64,000 bases of DNA from Sipunculus nudus (lineage: Eukaryota > Annelida > Sipuncula > Golfingiida > Sipunculidae): positions 10,346,839 to 10,410,838 of the forward strand of contig CM049316.1 of assembly GCA_026874595.1 (NCBI GenBank), in the 5' to 3' direction. A program made the translations under genes and the position numbers. Below, in pieces: positions 42,880-54,740 of the stretch (the first letter of the stretch is position 1; the number at the start of each line of letters is the position of its first letter). The notes beneath the pieces were generated by a model. The model was not told the origin of the DNA and did no database searches. It saw only the letters and a program-made list of their open reading frames with translations.

Positions 42880-43870
42880 ACACTCAAAAAAACAGATTTG
42901 TTAATATGTAACTAATTTAATTGGTTAAGCCAATTTTGGTTGTTTTAATCAAGATATTGTTTATCTTAAAGAACTAACCAAACCAGTTAGTTGTTCTGAC
43001 CAATTTTTATTGGTCAACAGAATGCAAATACTAGTACTGTGTGTAGGTTAGGTTTAACCAATATATCGGTCTATTGATAACCAAAATATGGGCTACCTTA
43101 GAACACATATATGACCAACTTGGCTGGTTAAGAATGTAGCTGCTTATTTATTCTGGGAGGAAACAGGGCTTGGGCAACATGCACTCGCACAATTTTAAGA
43201 GATAAAATAACACTTTTTTACTGGAATAAAACTTAGAGCCTAAACCTTCAAAATATCAGGACTGCATATTATTATCTAAACTTATAATTGAAACAGAAAG
43301 ATACTTAAGTACCAGGCTAGATAAAAGGACTGCTCCTTGGAAGTAAGTGGCTCTTCACCTGGGTAGCCGACACTGTCGTAATACAAAACCCAAGGTGAAT
43401 CAGAAGCCATACCCTGGCTGGCCCTTCTATAGGGTCCACTTGTCTGGTCCAAAAGAGCGAGAATTTCTGACTTATTCTCCATTAAACACAGGCTACAGAA
43501 GGCAGGGTATAAGCCCTGCATTGTGATTGGTTATGGGGCATCTCTATATTGACTGTCAATCAGTGTTGATGCCCCATCCCTGGCCAACTGAGGTCCAGGT
43601 CAAAGGGCAAGAATGTTACAAGATGATATTGGTAGATTTAACCAACACACTTGTAATTTCAACCAACTTGTTGGTAATGCAGTAACCAAACTCATTGGTC
43701 ATTTTGACCAATTTTTATTGTTCGACCATTTGGTTGCATAAATTTAACGAGTTTTCTTAGCTGAGTTAAAAAATGGTTGATTTTATACCAACATATTGAT
43801 TATTTTTACCAACTGATTGGCCAAGCACTGACCTAACCGATTGGTCAGTTTTAACATCGGATACAACAGT
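42880..43870. mobile_element. Element rich in TTGGT/ACCAA subterminal motifs
   Basis: Two zones (42,915-43,115 and 43,630-43,860) hold many ttggt and accaa copies, including the shared string gaccaatttttattg at about 42,999 and 43,709, around a plain middle. The middle has a 79-codon minus-strand ORF (43,282-43,521) without recognised motif. The exact ends and any target duplication were not identified. Confidence 0.5.
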
Positions 43871-43879
43871 GCTCCAAAT

Positions 43880-45530
43880 TAGGTACAAATGATGTAAGAT
43901 TTACTGGCTGAGGGGAAAAAAGTCCGACATGTATGCTTATTTATGACTATGGAACATGTAACTCTGGTCAATGCATTTCTGTAACCTTTGTTTGTATCTC
44001 TTATTAAATATTTTTCATGTGTATGCATAATTTGGAAAACTCCATAAGCATATAATTTGCTACTAATCTTTATATAACTATGCCATTCTTGTCCTGCCAT
44101 ATGTTTTAATCGTTGTTTAATACATTTAAGAAAACTATCGAATCTCCAACATGTTGTGCCATCCACACATAATCAAATCCAGAGTGATATAACAAGGATC
44201 TCATATGGGTAGCCCATGTTGTTTTTCCCTTATAGTCTAGCTTTACCAACATATTATATGTTTGGGATACCTATATACTATCATCCATATATTCCGAGCG
44301 CTGTTTGAAATATTTTATAAACAAAGGAAGACACCATCTCCTTAAACTGCTGCATTTACATGGTCACTACTTACTTTTAAAATATATTTACAGAATTTAT
44401 ATTGCATTTTTTCTATTACCTAAACCCTCCTAAAACCCCAAAGCTCACCTCCATATAAAATAATTGGTACAACCATAATATCAAAAAGCTTGAAAAGTTG
44501 AATGACATATACCGTAGATGCTGGTATTTGTAAGTAAAACTTTTAATCATACATGCTACTTTATTTGCTTGTATTGCTAGTTGCTTTGTTGTTTGCCCAA
44601 GGAAGTTTAATTGTAAATTTTTTTCCAAGGTAGTTATAGTAAGATACAACATATAGTTTCTTCCTTCAAAAAGCCATTTTTTCAGATTCACCTAATATAC
44701 CTTTACGGCGACATACTATAACTTTAGTTTTATTTAAATTTACTTTCATACCATAATTATTACACAATTTGTAATATGATCTATATGTCTTTGACGATTT
44801 CCGGTGTATCTAAAAAATTTACTTTATCATCTCCGAACATTAGAGTAACTAAATTTGGATGGGGTTCATTTATATAAATTTCCTGGCAACCAGAACTATT
44901 CAACGTCAAATAAATCTGATATATAATTATAGAAAATAATAATAGACTTATCATACATCCCTGTCTCGTCCCTAAAGTGCAAGAAAAGTACTCTGTAATA
45001 CCATTATCCATAAGAATACATGATTGCATTATGGAGTACATTGACCTTATTCATTTAAAATTCTTCCATTAATACCCTATTTTAATAAATCATACCACAA
45101 AATATCATGTTGGACACAATCAAAAGCCTTATAAAAATCAATATAAATGCAATAGAATCTCCCCCTTCTTTTACTTAATTATTGTTGTATTAGCCCCTGC
45201 AAAACAAAAGCATTATCAACAATACAATTACCCTTTCTGTACTCTGCCTGTGCCTCTAAGTATATCTAAGTCATCTTCATAAATCAACAATCTGTTATTC
45301 AAATTTTTGTAAATAATTTACCAAATACATTTTTCAAAGTTATTCCCCTGTAGTTCGCCGGATCATTTATCTGTCCATTTTTATACAATGAATATATAAT
45401 TCCATTGACCTGGGGAAAAACCTGTGTATAGAATACTATTGTACAATTTACTAACAGAGTAAGTAAAAATTGGATAATAAATTTTATCACATCAAGTGTC
45501 AAACCATCTGGACCTGGTGCTTTACCTGCC
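43880..45530 (-). pseudogene. Decayed LINE reverse transcriptase (minus strand)
   Basis: Broken by frameshifts and stops. From high to low coordinate: an NDPANYRGITL motif near 45,350, motif A YIDFYKAFDCVQHD near 45,100-45,150, GTRQGC near 44,965, FGDD at about 44,830 (where YADD or FADD is expected), then the YLTITTLEKNLQLNFLG C-terminal region. The family is a non-LTR element of RTE/CR1/Jockey style; the exact clade is not decided. The N-terminal endonuclease was not found. Confidence 0.8.
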
Positions 45531-45534
45531 GCCT

Positions 45535-45720
45535 GTCAGGGGCCTGGACAGCTGAGCGCTAAAACGTTCGGCCTTCTCCTCTGGCGACCCGGGTTCGGTC
45601 CCAGGTGTTGCCATGAGAGTGAGTTGTAGTTTAATGTCCACGGAAGGTCGGTGGTTCTTACCGGGTTCTCCAGCTTCCTCCACCTGTTTCACTACGATCT
45701 TAAACTCTATCAGTATCTTT
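45535..45720 (+). mobile_element. Probable tRNA-derived SINE
   Basis: The head resembles a degenerate tRNA: an A-box-like gctgagcgctaaaacgttcg near 45,552 and a B box GGTTCGGTCCC near 45,593-45,603, close to the consensus GGTTCGANTCC. It is followed by a ccgggttctccagcttcctc block like conserved central domains of animal SINEs. It lies between two LINE fragments. Confidence 0.6.
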
Positions 45721-45869
45721 TATTTTCCCCTGAAATATCTAACTGTATACCGACTTAATCTGTTAACCCTTTACGTTATTGAGGGAGCCAGTGCGGGCAA
45801 AATTTTCCGGAGACCTGTGTCTGGCCCGATTAACATACGTGTCTCCACAGAACCTTCAAAATGTCTCTT

Positions 45870-46620
45870 GAAACAATTACGCTGTTGACCAAGATTATTT
45901 TGGATTTTGTCAGTACTTTTGGAAATATGCCTTTTCATGAATTTCTGGTACGGTTTATTTTTAAATCTTGAAAAGGCGTTTGATTCTCTAGAGTGGAATT
46001 TTATGTCCGACATGTTGAGGAAATACATGTTTAAATCTTACTTCTTAATATGGATCAAAATATTTATGATAATATGGATCAGCCTAAAGAGACAATTAAA
46101 ATAAACAGATACATTACTCTAATTTGAGAGATTCTCCATGGGTTGTTTGATATCAGCTCTGCATTTTTTTGTGAAATGAAATCTTATGTATTAGTATTAT
46201 TTCTAATACCCTGAATAAAACCATTATGCGTAAGCTTGGCGACAAAAAGTTTCCATAAAATTCTATGTAGGTCTAAAAACGAAAAATTTGGCAGTTATAC
46301 AGGTATAAAGGTAAACTTAGAGAAAGTAGAAGGAATTGATGAGGAGAATTAAAAGAAACTATGGAGAACGAGATGTTTTACTTACATTTAATAAAACTAC
46401 AAAATATTTGGGAATATGTCGGTCAATACACTGATTTTTGCGAAAAGAAAAACCTATAATGACCGGAAATAAAAATTTAACCATGCTTAGAAAACACGTT
46501 GAAAACTCTGGCTCTTCCGAAACATGTTTATAGTACATCCACGCTTAACATACCAGAAAATATTTTTATAAATGTAAACGATACGTTTATTTGTGGAAGA
46601 AAATAGAGTTAAACGAAATA
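45870..46620 (+). pseudogene. Decayed LINE fragment (plus strand, L1-like)
   Basis: Motif A LEKAFDSLEWNFM at about 45,970-46,005 is the L1-type form (Glu-Lys-Ala-Phe-Asp-Ser, Glu-Trp). A later TKYLGICRS-like segment at about 46,395 matches the region after the catalytic Asp pair. Everything between is broken. Confidence 0.7.
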
Positions 46621-46959
46621 CAATGATTGGATATATAAACAGATGGGTCAGGCAAATTTGATAGATGTAGAGTCATTTTTCAGTTTTGATATCTTCTAAG
46701 TTACACGCATTTTTTCAAAGCAAGAGCAAATAAAAAAGTTGTGGGTTTATAGTCTAATATCACTCCTTGCATGAGGGTCTCATCCGATTCTAATATACTT
46801 TGCCTTCCTGGTCTTCGTCTCATTCTTGTAACTTTTCTCGGCTGTCTGGGGAGCTTACACCCTGGCACACACCTTTTAAGACGAAATATATAGGGTTATC
46901 CGTTCTACATTTGCCTGCCGCCAATGCATGACCAGTACCCATTCACTCCTGGGTTGAGT

Positions 46960-47890
46960 TATTCAACTGGTTACGGCAGAACCAGTACTTGGCCTTTTGG
47001 GCCGTCTTTTTTCCACGACAGCTGGGGTAATGACATCATAGATAGCTGTCATAGATGGTGGATAAAGATGTTTGTTCATGCTCTTAATCTTCATTGCAGT
47101 TTTGACATTAGAAGTAGTTTTCTTCTCCCTTTGACTCATACACCTGGAGGAGCTTTTCCCACCCGTCATTGTCAAAATATCGCCGGCATTTCTTGATATC
47201 CACGTTGTTGTCTAGGCAGGCACAAGAAACATAATTCATACTCCTGACGGCAATTTCGGTCAATGGAATATTGTTGAAAGCTTTGTTGACATCTTCATCC
47301 TTAACAAACCAGGACAGAATTTGATGATCCCTGGTTACTGAATTCTTTTGAATGAGTGGAAGTGGATTGTTTGGTCGCCGGCGCTTTTTGTTGGATAGTC
47401 CTATTACAGTCTGACCGTCCCCGCTTCTTGTCTTTGCAGGGTAGGCTGACGTTGTCAAGACTAGAAATGGCACTGGTAGATGGAGCCATTGTGATGTCTG
47501 TTCTGGTTACTGATACAGACGAAGAGACCGATGTACTAGCTGGATTTGGTGTTGTGGTTTGGTCCTGTGGTACATCTGGTGCTGCTGCCGGGTGATCCTC
47601 TGGTAGTGATGAGTGGTCTTAAATGGATAAATCCTCTGTTGTGGCTATGTCCCCTGGTAGGTTTCCTATAGGTGAGTCTTCTGATGTGCTTGCTCGTACT
47701 AACTCTGATCTGTCTGATGTGATGCCATCTGCTGATAAAAAGAATGGAGGGAAGTCGTCATTGGTTTCACTGGCTTCAACTACTTCAATAACTGATGCTT
47801 TCTTATCCTCTTCCAAGAACTTTGACAGATTCTGCAGAACCTCCATGTGCTCACGAAATTCTAACATTCCACATTCTGGATTGTGAGGTA
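46960..47890 (-). pseudogene. Cys-rich repeat-encoded protein, decayed
   Basis: Reads from about 47,890 downwards: NPECG..., a Ser/Thr-rich region, VKDEDVNKAFNNIPLTEIAV, CACLDNNVDIKKCRRYF, then CQNC, and a KYWFC end near 46,985. Several stops and frameshifts break it. The Cys spacing looks like a PHD-type zinc-binding module of the sort found in repeat-encoded proteins; no precise family is claimed. It is divergent from the ORF at 47,913. Confidence 0.45.
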
Positions 47891-47912
47891 ACTGTATTTA
47901 TGTTATTTCAGA

Positions 47913-48206
47913 ATGCAGGAAGAATGTGATTCCACTAGCCATGATGATACTGCTGACACCATAATACTTCAGACTAAATACTGTAGTATTTGCTTTACAT
48001 GCATAACAGACAGTGAAAACTTTAAAAACTTTCAGGATAATAGATCACCAAGTGAAATTATTTACATTGATGAAAGTACTGTTTATCTGGTGTGCACATC
48101 ATGTGGAAGACCAGTGCATGTACATTGTTATTTTTGGCATAGAGTAACCGTAGACGATTTATTGGAGGTATTTGAAAAGGAATCATATAATTGTACAGAG
48201 TGTTAA
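47913..48206 (+). CDS. Small Cys/His-rich ORF, 97 aa, function unknown
   Basis: Intact frame. Pattern: YCSICFTCI near residue 23, VCTSCGRPVHVHCYFWH near residue 60, and a C-terminal YNCTEC. Three Cys pairs plus His suggest a compact zinc-binding (RING/PHD-like) fold. It starts beside the divergent Cys-rich relic and stops 16 bases before the ATG of the Myb/SANT-like ORF on the same strand. It might be a third product of the Harbinger element or an unrelated repeat; I cannot decide. Confidence 0.5.
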   Translation: MQEECDSTSHDDTADTIILQTKYCSICFTCITDSENFKNFQDNRSPSEIIYIDESTVYLVCTSCGRPVHVHCYFWHRVTVDDLLEVFEKESYNCTEC

Positions 48207-48222
48207 ACCGGATAAAGCAAAT

Positions 48223-48783
48223 ATGCCACGCGGAAAAAAGAACAAAATAGAAGTGCCCAGAAACTGGATGGAGGAGGAGAAAGAATTACTTTTGAGTTTG
48301 GTTACTGACAAGATTAACATATAAGAAAGTAAAAGAACAGACTGAAATGCAATGAAGAAAGAGAATGCTGCATGGCAGGAAATTTATCAACAGTTTAACA
48401 ACACAGGCCTGCCTGGTGGTAACAAAAGACCCATGAAGCAGCTCAAAGAACAATGGGAACGGTTAAAAACAAATGCCAAAAGTGAAGTATCATTCCAAAA
48501 AAAAAAAAACAGTTGAAAAAAACCGGTGGTGACCCTGCTCCTACTTCTTCATCGGAGATGAGCAGCAAGATTCAAGATTTGCTACCAAGGGAATTTGTGG
48601 ATATTCGTAACCCTTATGATGATGATGGATATGATGATAATGGGGGAATAGAAGATATAGCAGTCGCTGAAGATAGCATCAGCAATGTTGGAAATGAGCC
48701 AAACCTTTCAGCAGATCATGTGACAGAAGAATTTCCAGAGGACCAACTTCACGGGGGCCTTCAGTTGCATCGCAGAGGTTTAT
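48223..48783 (+). pseudogene. Harbinger Myb/SANT-like DNA-binding protein, broken
   Basis: The trihelix pattern is clear: NWMEEEKELLLSLV, then AAWQEIYQQFN, then KQLKEQWERLK, followed by a Gly/Pro-Ser linker and acidic tail. It is cut by a stop near 48,320 and a frameshift in the poly-A run at 48,497-48,510. PIF/Harbinger elements code for such a partner protein, which helps bring the transposase to DNA. Its likely C-terminus (QEEH/EKM coiled-coil, HERKMSQLEEIQ) appears near 50,310-50,350. Confidence 0.8.
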
Positions 48784-48803
48784 AATTTTTACTGTCACAG
48801 TTA

Positions 48804-49936
48804 GGCCAGACTTTTTTAATTCTTTGGTTTACGAACATGTTTGACAAAAGTGATAGGTTGGAGGTAGGAAAAAAAAATGAAACAAACCTGGATACTGGTG
48901 TTCGTGAATCCTGTATTGTACAGTTGGGTTCTAAAATTCATTTTTAAATGGCACTATATAAACCTATATAAAATATATAAAATAATATATAAAAATTAAA
49001 ATATTATCATCCTCTTGAGTTTTCCACATGAATTATGCGTGTGCCATGTTAAAGATCTGCATTTCTTACCACGGCCGTGACAGCACGTACCGTACTCAGT
49101 TAAATGAATATGCCGTCACTTTGCCACTGTCAGTCCGGTATTGCTTTAGCGGCATCTATACACATCAAAGCTTCCATCACATCCGTTTGGAACAATTAAA
49201 TGAATCCTTTCAAAGTTTCTGCATTTTAAATGGCTTTAATTTTAGCTTTCTTTTGTATTGACTTTAAAAATACCCGCAAAGCCTACGCTTCACGTAAACT
49301 CGCGCCACTAACACTACAGATAGTTGGAAAATAATATTTTTAAAGAGTAAACTTGTGAAACTTAGCCACTTTGCAGTAATAAATAGCGTCTGATTTTGAG
49401 TGCAATAATTAGTCTTAGAAGTAAATTTGTTTGTATATCCAGCAAGTTATTAACAGTGGCAAGCTGGTAAAGCCGCTATGCAACCAAACTAATTTTCTTT
49501 TCTAATTCACATCTATCTAAAACAAATATGTTTAAAGAGGTAAATATGACACAAACGCTGGTTTAAAAATGTACTGTAGTGCAGAAAACGAACTTTGAAA
49601 ACTCTCAAAGAATTCTCAATTTCCCTGCTGAATCTTTTGACTATTTGATGGCCAATCAATTGCATTTATGGCCCAAGGATACCCTATTGTGACTGGCTTA
49701 AACCCTCCATCTGTCATTACGAAAGTGACCTTATTAGCCAATCATAAGAGTTCTAACGTTTGAGGTGATCAAATACACACGGTCACTGAACATTTCATTT
49801 GTCAACAACCGTGTTGGATTCAGCGACGCAATAAAGGCTAAAAGGAAAAAAGTCAAAATGCCAATTTTTTTTTATCTGAAATGAGGATGTCGGAGGTCGG
49901 CGGGTTTGTAAACCGAAAAATTAAAAAAGTCTGGCC
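48804..49936. mobile_element. Harbinger-type inverted-repeat element, 1.1 kb
   Basis: Ends GGCCAGACTTTTTTAATT and its complement extend over ~30 bases (to ttggtttac / gtaaacc). TTA lies outside on both sides (48,801-48,803 and 49,937-49,939). There is no transposase inside. It sits between the Myb-like ORF and its probable C-terminal part. Confidence 0.88.
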
Positions 49937-49939
49937 TTA

Positions 49940-51432
49940 TTTTCAATAAATTTAACCAGAGTAAACATCAATGATTATTATAAAAAAAGGTTAATAATTG
50001 TTTATCAAGTGCTGCCTTTTTCACTTTTCCTGTTAGATCTTGACTTCTGAAAAGGGTTGTGCCACCTTTAAGAAAGAGTACAATAGCATATTTTGGTCAT
50101 TTGGTCCTATATGATATCTTCATAATTCTTTTTGTTATGATTTTTTTTTCTCTTTTATATGGCAAGCATCAGTGACAGTCTCAAGCCTGTTTCAGCCATT
50201 TTGCCTGGTCCTAGTTCTTCATGTTGTTCGGTCAGATCATCAAGTCTATCAGTAACCAAACCAAGATCATCATGCCCAGGGCCTAGTCGCAGGTGCTTCA
50301 AATTCAAAAAGAAGAACACGAAAGAAAAATGTCACAACTGGAGGAAATACAATAAGCTAAAATGAGCATATTGCACATGGAACAATCAGTTGAGATTAAC
50401 ATATTCAGATGTTCAGAATAATACTGAAAATGATCAAGCCGAAGAACTCTCTTTCACTTATACACAACTGTTAGGACAATAATGTCAGTGACATTCAGTT
50501 TACCTGTGTTTTGTTATATTAAAATAAGGGCAAGTGTGGTATATTAGTGAATGGCTTCATGTTTCCTAGTGTTTGTTCTAAAGCAAAAAGTTGTGGAAAT
50601 ATTTTGCTGTAGTGCTTAGTGATATAGTTCCACACTTTGTAATAAGCTCATTTTTATTTGACACAATACTATTGATTTTGTGGCAAGCCTGGTTCTTCAC
50701 AATACCACTTTACTGGAGCATGCTTTTACTATTTAAGGATGATTGCATCACATTATGTAAACGCAGATACTAGTTTACTTCAATTTTAAAGTGTGCTTTA
50801 TCTCACATTGTCACTGATATTACAATGTGTAGTCGTTATTCTGTTACATCCAGTTATCTTCCACTTTCAGCACTATCATAATGATAACTTCAAGAAATGC
50901 CACATTTTTCTTATTAAAGGTTATAATTTTAGCTCTGTGGCATCACTGTTTTTGCACCATACCACTATAGACTGTAGCATGTTTTAACTATGTATGGTAA
51001 TTTGTATAACATAAGCCACTTTTAATTATCATCACACAGTTAATTTTATCACTGCCACTATAACTGTCTGTATCAGCTGTGTGTTTTTTCCAGAGTAATG
51101 GATATAATTTTGGGTTTATAGCATTACTGGTTTTTCATAATACCACGACTCTAGCTTGTTTCACTATTGAAGGATATTTGTATAATATATCATTGTAAGT
51201 GAAGGTTCTAGTTTGCTCGGATTTTTCTCAGTTACTCTTACTCAGTCAATGATATTTTCAATATTTTGTATTAAAAGTAAATCGTTATTCATTCATGTGC
51301 TATATAACTGCCATTTTTATTTACCATTACAACATTTGCTTCCAGCAATATCACTGCCATACTATAACTGTACCAGCTCTAGTTTCCTTCTGAGTAGAGG
51401 ATACTTCTGTGTAGAGAATTTGTGAGAATTAA
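49940..51432 (+). other. Harbinger interior: Myb C-terminal remnant and diverged repeats
   Basis: About 50,150-50,400 holds the remnant HERKMSQLEEIQ coiled-coil frame. From ~50,640 to 51,420 a diverged unit recurs about three times, with ggttataattttag(c/g), ggcatcactgtttttgca-like and tagcatgttt blocks. Confidence 0.5.
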
Positions 51433-52454
51433 ATGGACGCGGTAGATGATTACAGACATATTGTAGGGCTTTTACAAGCAGTAGCACGCCCAGAACGTAT
51501 TATTAGAGACCGCGTATGAATCCATTTGATTTATTCACAGATGAGTTTATGCGAAGGTCTAGATTTAGCAAAAACACAATAACATATATAGTTGATCTGA
51601 TTGCTGAAACAATAGAGCCTGATACGAAACGATCTCATTCAGGTGCTGATAAGCTTACAGTTCTATGCAACTGGAGTCTTCCAGATCACAGCTGGTGATC
51701 TGGTTCGTGTTCATCAAACAACAGTCAGCAGATTTATAAAGAGGGTGTCAGTTGCTCTTGCTTGCAAGAAAAACATGTTCATAAAATTTCCCAGTACTAT
51801 ACAGAGCATTCAAGAAACAAAGGACAATTTTTATGATATAGCAAGAATGCCTATGGTCATAGGAGCCATAGATGGGACACATATTAAAATATCAAATCCA
51901 GATGGTGATGACGCTGTGCGTTTCACCAGAAAGGATTTTACTCAATAAATTGCCAGTATACCTGTAATGCTAACTTAGTACTCACTAGTGTTGTAGCTCG
52001 GTGGCCAGGCAGCGCTCATGACTCAAGAATTTTCAGAGAATCGCGTTTATATCAAAGTTTGGAAACAGACAGGTATGAAAACTAATTCTTTTGGGGAATG
52101 CAGGTTACCCTCTTTTGTCTTCCTTCATTACACCAATAAATAACCTAACTTCCCAGGCAGAAAACAGGTTCAATTTGGCATATGCTAAGACAAGGGGAGC
52201 AGTAGAACGCGCGTTCGGGGTTATGAAGCGACGCTTTGCATGCTTGCATGTAGGACTAAGGGTCAGACTGCATGGGAACGGTTTTCCCACTCATTATTGC
52301 TGTGTCGGTATTGTATAATGCAATTTTGCGAAATGAAGCATTATCTGGGGAAGATACACCCCCGGAACAGGATGACCCTGTTCCACATCAGAGTGACACT
52401 GCAAAACCAGCCGGACGGCAAATAAGGCACAGACTGATTCAGCAGTTCGTTTAA
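51433..52454 (+). pseudogene. PIF/Harbinger DDE transposase (HARBI1-like), frameshifted
   Basis: Reads MDAVDDYRHIVGLL, then (frameshift near 51,515) NPFDLFTDEFMRRSRFSKNT, (frameshift near 51,660) HQTTVSRFIKRV, IGAIDGTHIKI, (stop at 51,948) WPGSAHDSRIF, then GNAGYPL and GAVERAFGVMKRRF. The DDE triad is preserved: Asp codon at 51,871, Asp at 52,020 and Glu at 52,205. An enzyme of this family cuts and reinserts its element at TTA/TAA. At least three breaks make it inactive. Confidence 0.9.
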
Positions 52455-52479
52455 ACATTCTGCAGGTTAATGAACATGC

Positions 52480-52920
52480 GGCTGAGTATCATTTGCTGTA
52501 TTTACCTTGATATGTAACAAACCTTTATTTATTGAACTACTCAGTGATGATAAATATTAAATTTGTTTCTTGTGTTTTGGTACACTTAGCAGGTTGATAA
52601 ATAATCTAATTTGCTGTAGTTTACCTCGATATGTAATCATTCTGAATTTATTGAGCTACCGGTGATATATAGTTATTTTGTTTTTTGTGTGTTGTGACAT
52701 TTTGAAGGTTGATAAACAATATCATTTGCTGTAGTTGCCTTGATATGTAATTAACCTTTATTGATTGAGCTACTGGTGATAAATAATTATTTTTTTGTGT
52801 GTGTGTTTTGTGACACTTTGCAGAATGATTAGCAATTTCATCTGCTATAATTGACCTTGATATGTAATTTACATTTATTTACTGATCTACCCAATGATTA
52901 ATCATATTTTTGTGTGTGTT
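52480..52920. repeat. Four tandem units of ~117 bp after the transposase
   Basis: The block ttgctgtagtt.accttgatatgta recurs at about 52,493, 52,611, 52,725 and 52,841, each followed by tttattgagctac and ttgtg(t/a)cactttg-like sequence. Confidence 0.85.
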
Positions 52921-54740
52921 TGTTACATTATGTTATTACATTAAATCTATATATATAATATATTATGTATTCGGGAAATATGTTTTAATATAATTCTGTA
53001 CTTGATCTTTTTAGCTGCTTTCAAGGTCTAACCTCAAGTACTCAAAAGAGTAACAAATGAGTCGGGCAATTTAATGTTAATCTGGTTTTTAAAAGAATTT
53101 TTTCAAGTAACAAGTGTCTCCATACCTCAGATCAAGTAAAAAATAATATTTTGCGTCAAAGATGATCTACATCAATATGATCCATCTTTCTGTTGAATAT
53201 GTCATACTGGTGACCAAAATATTTGAATGACCTATATGTTATGGTTTTGTCGTGTTTATTGATATTAATAACATACAGTCAATGAAGTCTTTATGACAGA
53301 AAATGACAAAGAGTAGGTTAGGAAATACGAAAAAAATGTAGAACAAAATTGTAAAACAGAACGAAAGATTAGAAAAAAAATTAGGATTGCAAAAAGTTAT
53401 ATTATTTGTCATATATTCAAACAATTTACAGATGGCGCTCAGTTTGTGACTGTGTTCATATAACGTGATTATATGTTCCAAATAGCCTACACCTATTTAC
53501 TTAGTACACGACCGGACTATTTTCATAATTTAACCATATTTTGAATTGTAACAATACAAAAAGGTAGGAAAGAGTAGGAAGCTTGAAGAAAAAGTAGGAA
53601 AAATTTGACCAAGACAGTAAAAAAGGAGGAAACGTAGGATCAGTTGACAGCCCAACATACACATATTTTATTTTGGTTCGTTTAAAAAATCCTGTGGTGT
53701 CCGAAAAACCATTTCAGGTTTTGTGCGTGACAACGGGAATGGAATGCAATTTCCGAGAACACGTCTCGGCGCTACTATTCTACCATACAATATAACAGGT
53801 TCCTTTAGTGGCGGATTGACGGGCTCGGAGGGCAACTTTAAATAGCGATGTTCAACATAATATATTTTCATATAAAAATGATTTTATTTATCATATTAAC
53901 TTCTCCGAAAAATTCTCCGACCGATTCTTGGCTTCAATAAGTTTTTTATGCATGACACCATACATATAAATGAATCTGTATAATAAAGCGTAACGCGATT
54001 TGTATGATTACCCGTATCTCCTCTGATACCACCGTACGGATTGCCATGATTTTCGACATACATATGCTCCGGGTTTGTCCGAAAACATTCCACCATTTTT
54101 ATTGTTCCACAGACTCCCAATCTATCGGTTTTTCAACGGAACTTCACCATTAGTGTTAACAAGCGAGTGTACCGTAGTACACATTTATAAACGTGAAGAA
54201 AAGTTATTCGTTTTTTTTGTTTTTTTTTTTTCACTGAAAGGTGAGATCACGTCATCGAAAAAGACTGCACTTATTCAGCAACATAAAAAAGTGCCTCGGC
54301 CAAACAGTAATAACGTCTTTGCGAAAGACTATTTGACATCAGAACTAACTGCTCGCCCTAAACCTGCTAGTGATAATTAATCTTTCATTAATTTTCTCTC
54401 CTCATGTCTCATGATAATTGCAATAATATCAAGTGTCAAGATAACAGTAGGCCCTTCTTTTCCTTAAAAAAAGGCAGCCCTAAACACACCACCTATTCCT
54501 GTCCAGAATTCTCCAAATGCCAAGTTATTGCACAAATAAGGCGTAACGAAAACGTTGATTTAAGGGGTCTCTTTGAGTACTGTCAAAAAGTATTACTAAG
54601 TATTAGGCCCACATACTGATGTACTAAGTAATATTAGCATTTTTCATGTTTGAAACAAACTGATCTGCATAAAATTTAATTGTCTGATTTTGATAAGGAT
54701 AAGGAATGATTAATAATAATAATATTAATTTATTATTATT
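52921..54740. other. Interval without a recognised gene
   Basis: Contains four short unassigned ORFs: minus 53,668-53,871 and 53,896-54,120, plus 54,075-54,380 and 54,404-54,619. The base composition is less AT-rich than around them, but I recognise no motif. The rest is AT-rich with homopolymers. Confidence 0.4.

Noticed and set aside
45585-45610. Possible functional tRNA gene (B-box-like sequence)
   Set aside because: No foldable acceptor and anticodon arms that I can trace; fits a SINE head better.
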